NCBI GenBank assembly: GCA_902495025.1
Contig: CABUWB010000016.1
Coordinates: 1-14,968, forward strand
Direction of reading: 5' to 3'
DNA length: 14,968 nt
DNA from: an uncultured Eubacteriales bacterium
GTDB lineage: Bacteria > Bacillota > Clostridia > Lachnospirales > CAG-274
Made by a program: the position numbers and the translations under genes
In this document: one piece after another, positions 1 to 7,483 of the stretch
How the letters are laid out: each line of letters starts with the position of its first letter
How positions within the stretch are numbered: position 1 is the first letter of the stretch
The notes under the pieces: model-generated
Told to the model about the DNA's origin: nothing
Seen by the model: only the letters and a program-made list of their open reading frames with translations
Database searches by the model: none

Positions 1-852
1 ATTTTCAACATTGTGTCCGCCAAGGATATTAAGCTCGTCAATATCGACTACCTTTTCGCTGTAGCCCATACAGTCAATATATATGCTCTTTTCATCGGAG
101 TATATGCCGCCGTCAAGCTTTTTATCAAGTGAAAAATAAATAACATTTGCCTTTGTGCGATTAGCCATATCCCTTGTGGCAGGGTCGTTGTAGTTTAAAA
201 TGGTGTAGTCGCTTTCGCTCTGGTTTTCAAACACACGTTCCTTAGCGGCAATATAGTTTTCAAGCGTTTTATGGCGGTTGAGGTGGTCGGGAGTTATGTT
301 AAGCACCGCACTTACCTTGGGGTGAAACTCCTTTATTGTTTCAAGCTGAAAGCTTGACATCTCCGCAACAACGCAGCTTGTTTCCTTAATATCGTCAACA
401 TAGTCAGAAAAAGGTGTGCCTATGTTGCCAACAACAAAGGTATCGTTGTTAAAATTCTGCATAATTTCACCTACAAGGGTGGTAGTTGTGGTTTTGCCGT
501 TTGTGCCTGTAATTGCAACAACGGGTGCCTTGCAAAGCCTGTAGGCAAGCTCTACCTCGCCAAGCACCTCAACGCCAGCCTCCCTTGCCTTTAACACAAA
601 GGGCAGGTCGGTTGGTATGCCCGGGCTTAACACAAGCATATCAAAGCCTGATACAATCTCGTCGGGGTTTGCGCCTAAATAAAGCGTAACACCTGCCGAT
701 TTAAGTGCTGTTATATCCTCTGCGTTTAATTTATCCTCTGTTTTTAAGTCCTGCAGGGTAACAAGCGCACCCTTTTTTGCAAGCATTTTTGCTGCCGAAA
801 TACCGCTTCTTGCCATACCGCAGACAAGAGCCTTTTTATTTGCTAATTCCAT
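1..852 (-). CDS. murD: UDP-N-acetylmuramoyl-L-alanine--D-glutamate ligase MurD (3' end outside window)
   Basis: MurD is the cytoplasmic ATP-dependent ligase that adds D-glutamate to UDP-MurNAc-L-Ala. The visible part is 284 codons, open to the left edge; full MurD proteins are about 450 residues, so the C-terminal domain is outside. Seen: an N-terminal Rossmann-like stretch starting MELANKKALVCGMARSG, LVLSPGIP near residues 73-80, the Mur ligase P-loop GTNGKTTTT at about 116-124, the NITPDHLNRH segment of the central domain, and LGGHNVEN at the window edge, matching the GxHNxxN motif of Mur ligases. The start is chosen at the ATG ending at 852 because GGAGG lies just upstream of it on the minus strand. 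It follows mraY by 19 bases in the same operon. The P-loop and the N-terminal domain separate it from MurC, MurE and MurF. Very sure of the family. Confidence 0.96.
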   Translation of the reverse strand, partial: MELANKKALVCGMARSGISAAKMLAKKGALVTLQDLKTEDKLNAEDITALKSAGVTLYLGANPDEIVSGFDMLVLSPGIPTDLPFVLKAREAGVEVLGEVELAYRLCKAPVVAITGTNGKTTTTTLVGEIMQNFNNDTFVVGNIGTPFSDYVDDIKETSCVVAEMSSFQLETIKEFHPKVSAVLNITPDHLNRHKTLENYIAAKERVFENQSESDYTILNYNDPATRDMANRTKANVIYFSLDKKLDGGIYSDEKSIYIDCMGYSEKVVDIDELNILGGHNVEN

Positions 853-871
853 TTTTTATCCTCCGAAAATA

Positions 872-1834
872 TTATATTGCCAGATAGCCTACAAGGCACA
901 TAATTGCCGTAATTATATAGAAAAGTGCCACAACCTTGGTTTCCTTCATGCCGCACTGCTCAAAGTGGTGGTGAATTGGCGCCATTTTAAATATTCTTTT
1001 GCCATGTGTGAGCTTAAAATAGCCAACCTGAAGAATAACGGAAACCGACTCACACACGTATATAAGACCTACAATTACAAGCATAAGCGGCATTTTAAGC
1101 AGAACAGCCGTACTTGCAACAAAGCCGCCGAGTGCAAGCGAGCCTGTGTCGCCCATAAACACCTTTGCAGGGTAGGAGTTAAACAGCAGAAAGCCTAAAA
1201 GTGAGCCTACAACTGCACCGCAGACAGGTGAAAGACCACTGCCAATCTGGAAAGCGGCAATCATAAAGAATGTGCCGACAAGTGCAGTAACGCCAGAGGC
1301 AAGTCCGTCAAGACCGTCTGTAAGATTTACACTGTTTACCGTACCCACCATTACAAAGAAAAGGAACGGAATGTACAGCACACCAAGGTCAATCTCTTTG
1401 CCGATAAATGGTATAATAATACCTGTGCCAAGGTCGGTATAATTATAAATATAGTAGGCAAAAGCCGCCGTTACTATAAGCTGAAAAACAATCTTCTGCC
1501 AAGCTCTTAAACCCAAGGAACGCTTTTTGACAACCTTGATATAATCGTCAATAAAGCCTACAATGCCGTAGCCTACGGTAATTAAAAGCACCGCCTTAGC
1601 GTCATGGTTGCCGCCGAATATAAACGGCAGTGTGGCTGCTGCAAAGGCAAGCACAATCATGACGCCGCCCATGGTTGGCGTACCGCTTTTTACAAGGTGG
1701 CTCTGCGGACCGTCGTCCCTTACGTTCTGCCCGAATTTCAGCTTTCTGAGCATAGGTATAATAAGCGGACATAAAATTACATTTACAGCAAAAGCTAGCA
1801 GTATAGCGTAAATTACATTATCTATTGTATACAT
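872..1834 (-). CDS. mraY: Phospho-N-acetylmuramoyl-pentapeptide-transferase MraY
   Basis: MraY is the polytopic membrane enzyme that transfers phospho-MurNAc-pentapeptide from UDP to undecaprenyl phosphate, giving lipid I. Its 320 residues match the family length, with about ten hydrophobic segments. Visible signature blocks, in order: DDGPQSHLVKSGTPTMGG (about 40-57), the FIDDY aspartate pair (D96-D97), NSVNLTDGLDGLASG (167-181) holding the catalytic aspartate region, MGDTGS (227-232) and the HHHFE motif (288-292) that contacts the nucleotide. The ATG start ending at 1834 lies 4 bases after the murF stop, with its ribosome binding site GAGAGG inside the 3' end of murF, which indicates tight coexpression. 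No key residue appears missing. Confidence 0.98.
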   Translation of the reverse strand: MYTIDNVIYAILLAFAVNVILCPLIIPMLRKLKFGQNVRDDGPQSHLVKSGTPTMGGVMIVLAFAAATLPFIFGGNHDAKAVLLITVGYGIVGFIDDYIKVVKKRSLGLRAWQKIVFQLIVTAAFAYYIYNYTDLGTGIIIPFIGKEIDLGVLYIPFLFFVMVGTVNSVNLTDGLDGLASGVTALVGTFFMIAAFQIGSGLSPVCGAVVGSLLGFLLFNSYPAKVFMGDTGSLALGGFVASTAVLLKMPLMLVIVGLIYVCESVSVILQVGYFKLTHGKRIFKMAPIHHHFEQCGMKETKVVALFYIITAIMCLVGYLAI

Positions 1835-1838
1835 TGGT

Positions 1839-3185
1839 TTATTCCTCTCTTAATTTTTCCGTTGTCTGTTCAAAGCGCATGCCTCGGGAGGCTTTTACAA
1901 GTACGGTCATACCGTCCTGTACTATGGAAGAAATCTCTTTAAAAAACTCCTCTTGTGTGGCAAAGTAGTGTACTCCACCCTGCCTTACCGACAAAGCACC
2001 CTCATACATATTTTTGCTTATTTCGCCTATGCAGACAATTTCATCAATGCCCTTTTTTGCGGTGTACTCGCCAAGCTCATAGTGCAGCTTTGGTGCAAAG
2101 GAGCCAAGCTCAAACATATCGCCGAGTATGGCGCACGTTTTGCCCTGCGCCGCCGCAAGCACGTCAACAGCCGCCATTGCTGATACGGGGTTTGAATTAT
2201 ATACGTCATTTATAATTGTAAGTTTTTCCGTACGTATTATATCCATACGCATTTTTGTAGGCTCAAAGCTTTCAATACCAGCTTTTATTTCATCAGCACC
2301 CATACCCAGCGCAAAGCCCACAGCCGCCGCCGCAAGTGCATTGCTTACCATGTGTCTGCCGGGGATATGTATATTTACATCAAAGGCGGCGCTGCCCCTG
2401 TGAATGGTGCAGCCTATGCCGTCTATGCCATGCTCTGTTATATTGTTGGCATACAGGTCAAAGGACGGGTCTGTGCCGAAAAGCACAAGGTTATCCATTT
2501 TGCCCCTCAGGGTTATAAGCATATCGTTATCGCCGTTTACAATGGCTGTGCCGCCGTCCTTGAGTCCCTCAAAAATTTCACACTTAGCCTTTAATATGCC
2601 CTCTCTGCTGCCTAAGTTTTCAATATGCGATACACCTACGTTGGTTATAAGCGCAATATCGGGCCTTGTGATATTTGTGAGGTAGCTTATTTCGTCAAAG
2701 TGGTTCATACCCATTTCAATAACGGCTGCGGTATGCTCGCCTGTAAGTGAAAAAATTGTAAGCGGAACACCTATGTCGTTATTGAGGTTGCCCTGTGTCT
2801 TGTACACGTTAAAATGCTGTGCAAGCACCGAGGCAACAATGTCCTTTGTGGTGGTTTTGCCAACGCTGCCCGTAATGGCAACGGTGGGTATATTAAGTGT
2901 TTTGATATAGTAGGCGGCAAGTGCACCCATTGCAAGGCGGGTGTCCTCTACCTTAACATAGGGTATGCCAAAGTCGCCGTCAATTGCCGACAGCACGGCT
3001 GCTGCGCCGTTGTCGGCTGCGGTTTTTATAAAATTGTGCCCGTCAAAGCTCTCGCCTTTGAGCGGAATAAAAAGCATACCGCCTTTAATCGTTCTTGTAT
3101 CTGTTGAAATACCGTTTATCGTAACATCACTGCCGCAGAGCGTACCGCCGCATGCAGATGCTATTTCTCCAAGTGTAAGTATCAT
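1839..3185 (-). CDS. murF: UDP-N-acetylmuramoyl-tripeptide--D-alanyl-D-alanine ligase MurF
   Basis: MurF adds the D-Ala-D-Ala dipeptide to UDP-MurNAc-tripeptide, the last cytoplasmic step of the pentapeptide precursor. Its 448 residues are normal for the family. Seen: the N-terminal substrate domain including ISTDTRTIKGGMLFIPLKGE (26-45), the P-loop TGSVGKTTTK (105-114; MurF typically has TGSxGKTTTK rather than the GTNGKT of the other ligases), GNLNNDIGVPLT (132-143), EMGMNHFDEI (157-166), TNVGVSHIEN (181-190), and a C-terminal domain with INDVYNSNPVSA. Its ATG overlaps the murE stop as ATGA (3182-3185), so it is probably translationally coupled to murE, and mraY follows after 4 bases. Confidence 0.97.
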   Translation of the reverse strand: MILTLGEIASACGGTLCGSDVTINGISTDTRTIKGGMLFIPLKGESFDGHNFIKTAADNGAAAVLSAIDGDFGIPYVKVEDTRLAMGALAAYYIKTLNIPTVAITGSVGKTTTKDIVASVLAQHFNVYKTQGNLNNDIGVPLTIFSLTGEHTAAVIEMGMNHFDEISYLTNITRPDIALITNVGVSHIENLGSREGILKAKCEIFEGLKDGGTAIVNGDNDMLITLRGKMDNLVLFGTDPSFDLYANNITEHGIDGIGCTIHRGSAAFDVNIHIPGRHMVSNALAAAAVGFALGMGADEIKAGIESFEPTKMRMDIIRTEKLTIINDVYNSNPVSAMAAVDVLAAAQGKTCAILGDMFELGSFAPKLHYELGEYTAKKGIDEIVCIGEISKNMYEGALSVRQGGVHYFATQEEFFKEISSIVQDGMTVLVKASRGMRFEQTTEKLREE

Positions 3186-4645
3186 TTGTCCAGTGCCTCC
3201 AGTGCCTCGCCTGCAACCTCCACATCGTCAAAGTGGATTGTTTTGTCCTTGAATATTTCGTAGTCCTCATGTCCCTTGCCAGCAATAACCACGCTGTCGC
3301 CGGGCTGTGCAAGTGCAACGGCACGATAGATTGCCTCTCTTCTGTCAACAATCATCTCGTAGCTGTCGGTTACGGGCTTAACGCCAACCTCAATTTCCTT
3401 TAAAATATCCATTGGCTCCTCCGAGCGTGGGTTATCCGAAGTCAATATGGATATGTCGCCAAGCTCTGCCGCAAGACGTCCCATAATAGGGCGCTTTGTT
3501 CTGTCCCTGTCGCCGCCGCAGCCAAAAACAGTGATAATTCTGCCCTTTGTAAACTCCCTTACGGCTTTAAGTATGTTTTCAACACCGTCGGGAGAGTGCG
3601 CATAGTCAACAATGACATTAAAGCCCTTGTCGTTTGGCACGTTCTGTATACGTCCCGGTACACCTTTGATTTGGTTTATGCCCTCAAGAATGTTATCGGG
3701 TGCTATGCCGAGTGCAAGCGACGCCGCAATTACGCCAAGTGCATTGTATACGCTGAAGCGACCTGGTACGTGCAGTGTAAAGTGATAGGTTTTGCCCTCA
3801 ATATCTACATCAAATGTGGATTTATCCATAAAATGCTCAACATTTACCGCACGTATATCAGCAGGGTTGTCAATGCCAAAGGTGGTAACAGGGCAGTCTG
3901 CCGCATTAATTATGGTATCGCTCCACTTATCGTCAATGTTTACTATGCCATGCTTACACATTTTAAACAGCTTTGCCTTTGCATGCGCATAGTTTTCCAT
4001 TGTGCCATGAAAATCAAGGTGGTCCTGTGTAAGGTTGGTGAAGATAGCCGCCTCAAATTCAAGCCCTGCTACCTTTTTAAGCTCCAGCGAGTGTGAGCTG
4101 ACCTCCATAACAACGTCATCTGCGCCCCTGTCAGCCATAAGGCGGAAAAGCTCGTTAAGCTCTATTGTGTCGGGGGTGGTGCTGGTTGCAAGGTGTACAG
4201 GCACCTTTTCACCGTCATAGCGTATTTCAACAGTGCCTATAACGCCTGTCTTTTTGTTAAGTGTTTTTAAAACGCTCTCCATAAAATAGGTGGTGGAGGT
4301 TTTGCCGTTTGTGCCTGTTACGCCTATAAGACTGAACTGTGATGACGGATTGCCGTAAAACTCCTTTGCAATCTGCGAAAGTGCCTCACGTGAGTTTTCA
4401 ACACGTATGGCGGTAATGCCCTCAGGCAGATTATCGGTATCACGCTCGCATATTACGGCACGACAGCCGTTTTCAAAGGCAGAGGGGATAAACTTGTGTC
4501 CGTCGGCGTGTATGCCGTAAATGCACACAAATAAACTGCCCTCGCCTGCCTTGCGTGAGTCAATTGTAAGGTTTGTTATGTCAATATCGGTACTGCCGCA
4601 TAAAACAGTGCCGTTTATATTTTTAATAAGCTCGTTTAATTTCAT
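3182..4645 (-). CDS. murE: UDP-N-acetylmuramoyl-L-alanyl-D-glutamate--2,6-diaminopimelate ligase MurE
   Basis: MurE adds the third stem-peptide residue. At 487 residues it is family length. Seen: the N-terminal domain with LTIDSRKAGEGSLFVCIYG (26-44), the P-loop GTNGKTSTT (111-119), TSTTPDT (154-160), the YAHAKAKLF segment (219-227) holding the lysine that is carbamylated in Mur ligases, GFNVIVDYAHSPDG (341-354), CGGDRDRTKRPIMG (376-389) and SDNPRSEEP (403-411). DNPR is the established signature for meso-diaminopimelate rather than L-lysine, so this organism should have DAP-type peptidoglycan. The start is supported by AAAGGAGCG just upstream of the ATG. It is separated from spoVD by a MITE-like element whose end lies next to this ribosome binding site. 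Confidence 0.97.
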   Translation of the reverse strand: MKLNELIKNINGTVLCGSTDIDITNLTIDSRKAGEGSLFVCIYGIHADGHKFIPSAFENGCRAVICERDTDNLPEGITAIRVENSREALSQIAKEFYGNPSSQFSLIGVTGTNGKTSTTYFMESVLKTLNKKTGVIGTVEIRYDGEKVPVHLATSTTPDTIELNELFRLMADRGADDVVMEVSSHSLELKKVAGLEFEAAIFTNLTQDHLDFHGTMENYAHAKAKLFKMCKHGIVNIDDKWSDTIINAADCPVTTFGIDNPADIRAVNVEHFMDKSTFDVDIEGKTYHFTLHVPGRFSVYNALGVIAASLALGIAPDNILEGINQIKGVPGRIQNVPNDKGFNVIVDYAHSPDGVENILKAVREFTKGRIITVFGCGGDRDRTKRPIMGRLAAELGDISILTSDNPRSEEPMDILKEIEVGVKPVTDSYEMIVDRREAIYRAVALAQPGDSVVIAGKGHEDYEIFKDKTIHFDDVEVAGEALEALDK

Positions 4646-4664
4646 AATAGCGCTCCTTTCTTAG

Positions 4665-4950
4665 GGAACCTCTGATTAATTAATCTTTTACAGATTTGGC
4701 ACGTGAGCTTTTGTGGTTACAAAAGCTCATCCCGAAGGGATTTGGATTTATATTATAAATCCAAACGTTTCCCATACCTTCCTCAAACTCCCTTAACGCA
4801 GCAAGGTTCAAATTTTACTTGTAAAATTTGAAGTCCTGCGGACTTTCAAAATTATAAAATAATTTTGAAACCGTACTGCGCCTGCGGTCATTTTCGTTGG
4901 TCTGAAAAATTTACTCTCAAATCTGCTTTAGTGAATTACTCAGAGTTTCC
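4665..4950. mobile_element. MITE-like element between spoVD and murE
   Basis: The left end 4665-4683 (GGAACCTCTGATTAATTAA) and the reverse complement of the right end 4932-4950 (GGAAACTCTGAGTAATTCA) match at 16 of 19 positions without a gap. The flanking tetramers are TTAG (4661-4664) and TCAG (4951-4954), which may be a decayed 4-bp target duplication. The inside has no open frame of note but several hairpins: 11-bp stem 4704-4714/4719-4729; ATCCC-GAA-GGGAT 4729-4741; 12-bp stem 4741-4752/4754-4765; 12-bp stem 4807-4818/4821-4832; 12-bp stem 4844-4855/4859-4870. The size, ends and lack of coding fit a miniature inverted-repeat transposable element. The parent transposase is not in the window. 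IS5-type elements also make YTAR duplications, but that link is only a guess. Confidence 0.72.
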
Positions 4951-4972
4951 TCAGCTCCAAACTCTACTTACA

Positions 4973-4978
4973 ATTATA
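4973..4978 (-). promoter_or_regulatory. Possible -10 box after spoVD, for murE-murF-mraY-murD
   Basis: The minus strand reads TATAAT a few bases after the spoVD stop codon. No convincing -35 hexamer sits 16-18 bases upstream, so this is weak. If active it would start a transcript that passes through the MITE-like element into murE. Confidence 0.25.
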
Positions 4979-4989
4979 CACTTTTTTTC

Positions 4990-6936
4990 TTAATCTGTAT
5001 ACAAAATTATTTTACTTTGCGGATTTATTTTTTCACCGGGAGAGGGGAGCTGGGTTTTTACGGTGTCGCCCTCGCCTGCAAAGTCGGCAGTTATGCCAAG
5101 CTTTTGCAGCTCGCTTTTGACATCTGCAACGGTTTTGCCCTTAAAATCGGGTACGGTAACGGGCACAACGTCCTTCATTTTCTGCTCATCTTCATTATAC
5201 TGCGGCTCAATGCCAAGGTAGGGTAAAATATTTTCAAGCAGCTCCTTCATAACAGGGCCTGCAACCTGACCGCCGTAGTATACGCCCTGCGGCTCGTCAA
5301 CAAGCACAAGTGCTATTACCTGTGGGTTTTCGGCAGGCGCAAAGGCACAGAACGAGGCTATATATTTGCCGCTGCGGCGTGGCAGCTTTTCACTTGTGGC
5401 GGTTTTGCCGCCTATGCGGTAGCCGGGGATATATGCCTTGTTGCCCGAGCCTACCTGTACAACGCTTTCAAGTATCGGTCTCATTCTGTCGGAGGTCGGC
5501 TTTGATATGCTTGTGGGGGCTTCACCGTAGTCAATGGTTTTAAGCGTGTTGCCCTCCCTGTCCCTCAGCTCTGTGCCAAAGTGCGGCGTTATCAGCCTGC
5601 CGCCGTTTATTACTGAGGATATGGCACGCAAAAGCTGCATGGGTGTTATTTGGAATGACTGACCAAAGCTCATTGTAGCAAGCTCCACAGGGCCTATGTT
5701 CTCTTTTTTGTGCATAATGCCTACAGCCTCGCCAGGCAGGTCTATGCCTGTTTTTTTGTCAAAGCCGAATTTGAGCATATATTCATAAAATTTATCGCTG
5801 CCAAGCCTTGCGGCAACGTCCATAAATACTGGGTTGCAGCTGTTCTGTACGCCCTGCACAAAGGTTTCGCTGCCATGTGAGCGGGGTGAGCGCCAGCATT
5901 TTATGTATCTGCCTGCCACCTCTCTGCCGCCGCCGCAGTTAAAGCTGTCATTTTCAGTAACAACACCCTCCTCAAGCCCTGCGGCAGAGGTGATAACCTT
6001 GAAGGTTGAGCCTGGCTCGTAGGTATCGTTTATGTTAAAGTTGCGCCACATTCTGTTGAGGGCGTCGTTTTTTTCCTTGGCGGAAAGGGTGTCCCAAACA
6101 GCTTTCAGCGACTCGTCATTTATTTCAAAGGGAGAGTTTAAGTCAAAGTCGGGCTTGCCTGCCATGGCGTAAATTTCACCGTTCTGCGGATTCATCACTA
6201 TAATTGAGCCGCGCTTTGCCTGCTTGTAGGAGAGTACCTTTTCAAGGGTCTGCTCGGCAAAAAGCTGTATGTTTACATCAAGCGAGGTTACAAGGCACGC
6301 GCCGTCAACGGGGGCTGTGCGCAGCCTGTCGCCGTTTGTAATCTCCCTGCCCTTGCCGTCGGTCTGGGTCAAAATTTTGCCCTGCTCGCCCTTTAATTCC
6401 TTTTCATATTTGGACTCCAGACCTATTATGCCCTGATTGTCCTTGCCAACAAAGCCTATTACCTGCGAGGCAAGCGACTTAAATGGATAAATGCGCTGAA
6501 TATCCTCGTCCACCTTAACGCCCTTTAGCTGCAGCTGCTCAATTTTGCGTGCGGTTTCGGCGTCAACCTTGGTTTTTATTCGGGTGAGAGCAACCTTTTT
6601 TTTGACCTTTTCAAGTACATCATTATAGTCAAGCTCCAGCATTTCCGAAAGCTGACGTGCCACGCCCTCCTCGTCCTCTATCTGGGCGTGTATTACACTG
6701 ACCGACGCCGCTGATTTTGTTGTGGCTATGGGTACGCCGTTTCTGTCCAGTATGTCCCCTCGGCGGGGTGCAATAAGTCTGTCCCTTGTCTGCTGCTCAA
6801 AGGCACGCTGCTGGTAGTAGTCTGCCTCAAAATACTGTATGTACAGCACCCTTATAAACAGCAGAAAAAATAATACCTCAAAGCACGTAAGCATAAATAT
6901 TAACCGCTTTTTTACCGAAATTGACGCTTTTTTCAT
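4990..6936 (-). CDS. spoVD: Class B penicillin-binding protein with one PASTA domain (SpoVD/FtsI-like)
   Basis: A membrane-anchored D,D-transpeptidase that crosslinks peptidoglycan. Its 648 residues show a short basic N-terminus, one membrane segment (about 11-33), a dimerisation domain with APRRGDILDRNGVPIA (56-71), GIIGLESKYEKEL (169-181), and a transpeptidase domain with S310-T-F-K (nucleophile serine and lysine) and S366-C-N. The third motif reads KTA (511-513) where KTG is usual. A single PASTA domain covers about 590-648. The length and single PASTA fit SpoVD, the sporulation PBP, but as the class B PBP of this dcw cluster it might instead serve division (FtsI/PbpB). The ATG start ending at 6936 has only a weak ribosome binding site (AGGTG/GAGAG). 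It heads the mur operon in this window and is divergent from secG. Confidence 0.93.
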   Translation of the reverse strand: MKKASISVKKRLIFMLTCFEVLFFLLFIRVLYIQYFEADYYQQRAFEQQTRDRLIAPRRGDILDRNGVPIATTKSAASVSVIHAQIEDEEGVARQLSEMLELDYNDVLEKVKKKVALTRIKTKVDAETARKIEQLQLKGVKVDEDIQRIYPFKSLASQVIGFVGKDNQGIIGLESKYEKELKGEQGKILTQTDGKGREITNGDRLRTAPVDGACLVTSLDVNIQLFAEQTLEKVLSYKQAKRGSIIVMNPQNGEIYAMAGKPDFDLNSPFEINDESLKAVWDTLSAKEKNDALNRMWRNFNINDTYEPGSTFKVITSAAGLEEGVVTENDSFNCGGGREVAGRYIKCWRSPRSHGSETFVQGVQNSCNPVFMDVAARLGSDKFYEYMLKFGFDKKTGIDLPGEAVGIMHKKENIGPVELATMSFGQSFQITPMQLLRAISSVINGGRLITPHFGTELRDREGNTLKTIDYGEAPTSISKPTSDRMRPILESVVQVGSGNKAYIPGYRIGGKTATSEKLPRRSGKYIASFCAFAPAENPQVIALVLVDEPQGVYYGGQVAGPVMKELLENILPYLGIEPQYNEDEQKMKDVVPVTVPDFKGKTVADVKSELQKLGITADFAGEGDTVKTQLPSPGEKINPQSKIILYTD

Positions 6937-7034
6937 TTTGCTCTCACACCTAGGTAACCTGTAAATAGTTTATTGGCAGAACGGGACATATATGTTCTGT
7001 AAAGATTAATTTTTGCAAAAAATAATAAAAATGC

Positions 7035-7063
7035 TTGCTATTTGTCCTGACGTATGTTAAAAT
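7035..7063 (+). promoter_or_regulatory. secG promoter
   Basis: A -35 TTGCTA (7035-7040) and a -10 TAAAAT (7058-7063) are separated by 17 bases, about 34 bases before the secG start codon. The layout fits a housekeeping sigma-A-type promoter. Confidence 0.65.
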
Positions 7064-7096
7064 AAGCGTTGATGAATACGGACGGGAGGTCTTGAA

Positions 7097-7345
7097 ATGA
7101 GTATTCCTTTTATTATAGTATGTGTTCTTGTTTTAGTTTCAAATATAGCTATGGTAGCTTTAATCCTTGCACAGAAGAAGAATGCGTCAGCAGGCTTTGG
7201 CGCAGCTATGACAGGCATGGGCTCGGGCGACAGCTATTGGAGCAGCAACAAGGGCAGGTCAATGGAAGGCAAGCTTGAAAAGTACACTAAGATTTCAGCT
7301 GCACTTTTCCTCATACTTGTTTTTGTATCAAACCTTATTAAGTAA
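7097..7345 (+). CDS. secG: Preprotein translocase subunit SecG
   Basis: SecG is the small inner-membrane subunit of the SecYEG channel that assists SecA-driven protein export. The protein has 82 residues, typical for Gram-positive SecG, with two hydrophobic segments (about 4-25 and 66-81) joined by a glycine- and serine-rich loop with GFGAAMTGMGSGD. The start at ATG 7097 is preceded by GGGAGG at good distance. It has its own promoter and a strong terminator at 7355-7390, so it is probably transcribed apart from rnr, although the secG-rnr order is common in Firmicutes. Confidence 0.92.
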   Translation: MSIPFIIVCVLVLVSNIAMVALILAQKKNASAGFGAAMTGMGSGDSYWSSNKGRSMEGKLEKYTKISAALFLILVFVSNLIK

Positions 7346-7354
7346 AAACGACTT

Positions 7355-7390
7355 AAAGCAGACTTTGTAGATTATAAAGTCTGCTTTTTT
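7355..7390 (+). terminator. Rho-independent terminator after secG
   Basis: A perfect 12-bp stem, AAAGCAGACTTT (7355-7366) and AAAGTCTGCTTT (7376-7387), with a 9-base loop, ends in a run of six T (7385-7390). It starts 9 bases after the secG stop. Confidence 0.9.
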
Positions 7391-7402
7391 GTTGTAATGG
7401 GG

Positions 7403-7431
7403 TTTAAAACTTTGGTGGGTTTTGGTATAAT
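7403..7431 (+). promoter_or_regulatory. rnr promoter with extended -10
   Basis: A consensus -10 TATAAT (7426-7431) is preceded by TGG, giving an extended -10. The -35 at 17-base spacing is TTTAAA (7403-7408), which is poor. It lies between the secG terminator and the rnr start. Confidence 0.6.
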
Positions 7432-7483
7432 GTAACTTAGAGGAAGCAACAATAATGATGATTGCACCGAAAGGAGGGTTTTT

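Noticed and set aside
3596..4096. 166-codon plus-strand open frame opposite murE
   Set aside because: It lies fully within murE on the other strand, has cysteine- and tyrosine-rich low-plausibility composition and no ribosome binding site; it is a shadow of the real gene.
6983..6998. ACATATATGT with GTTC as a LexA (SOS) box between spoVD and secG
   Set aside because: The Firmicute box needs GAAC-N4-GTTC; here the half-sites are GGAC and GTTC with six bases between, so spacing and left half are wrong.
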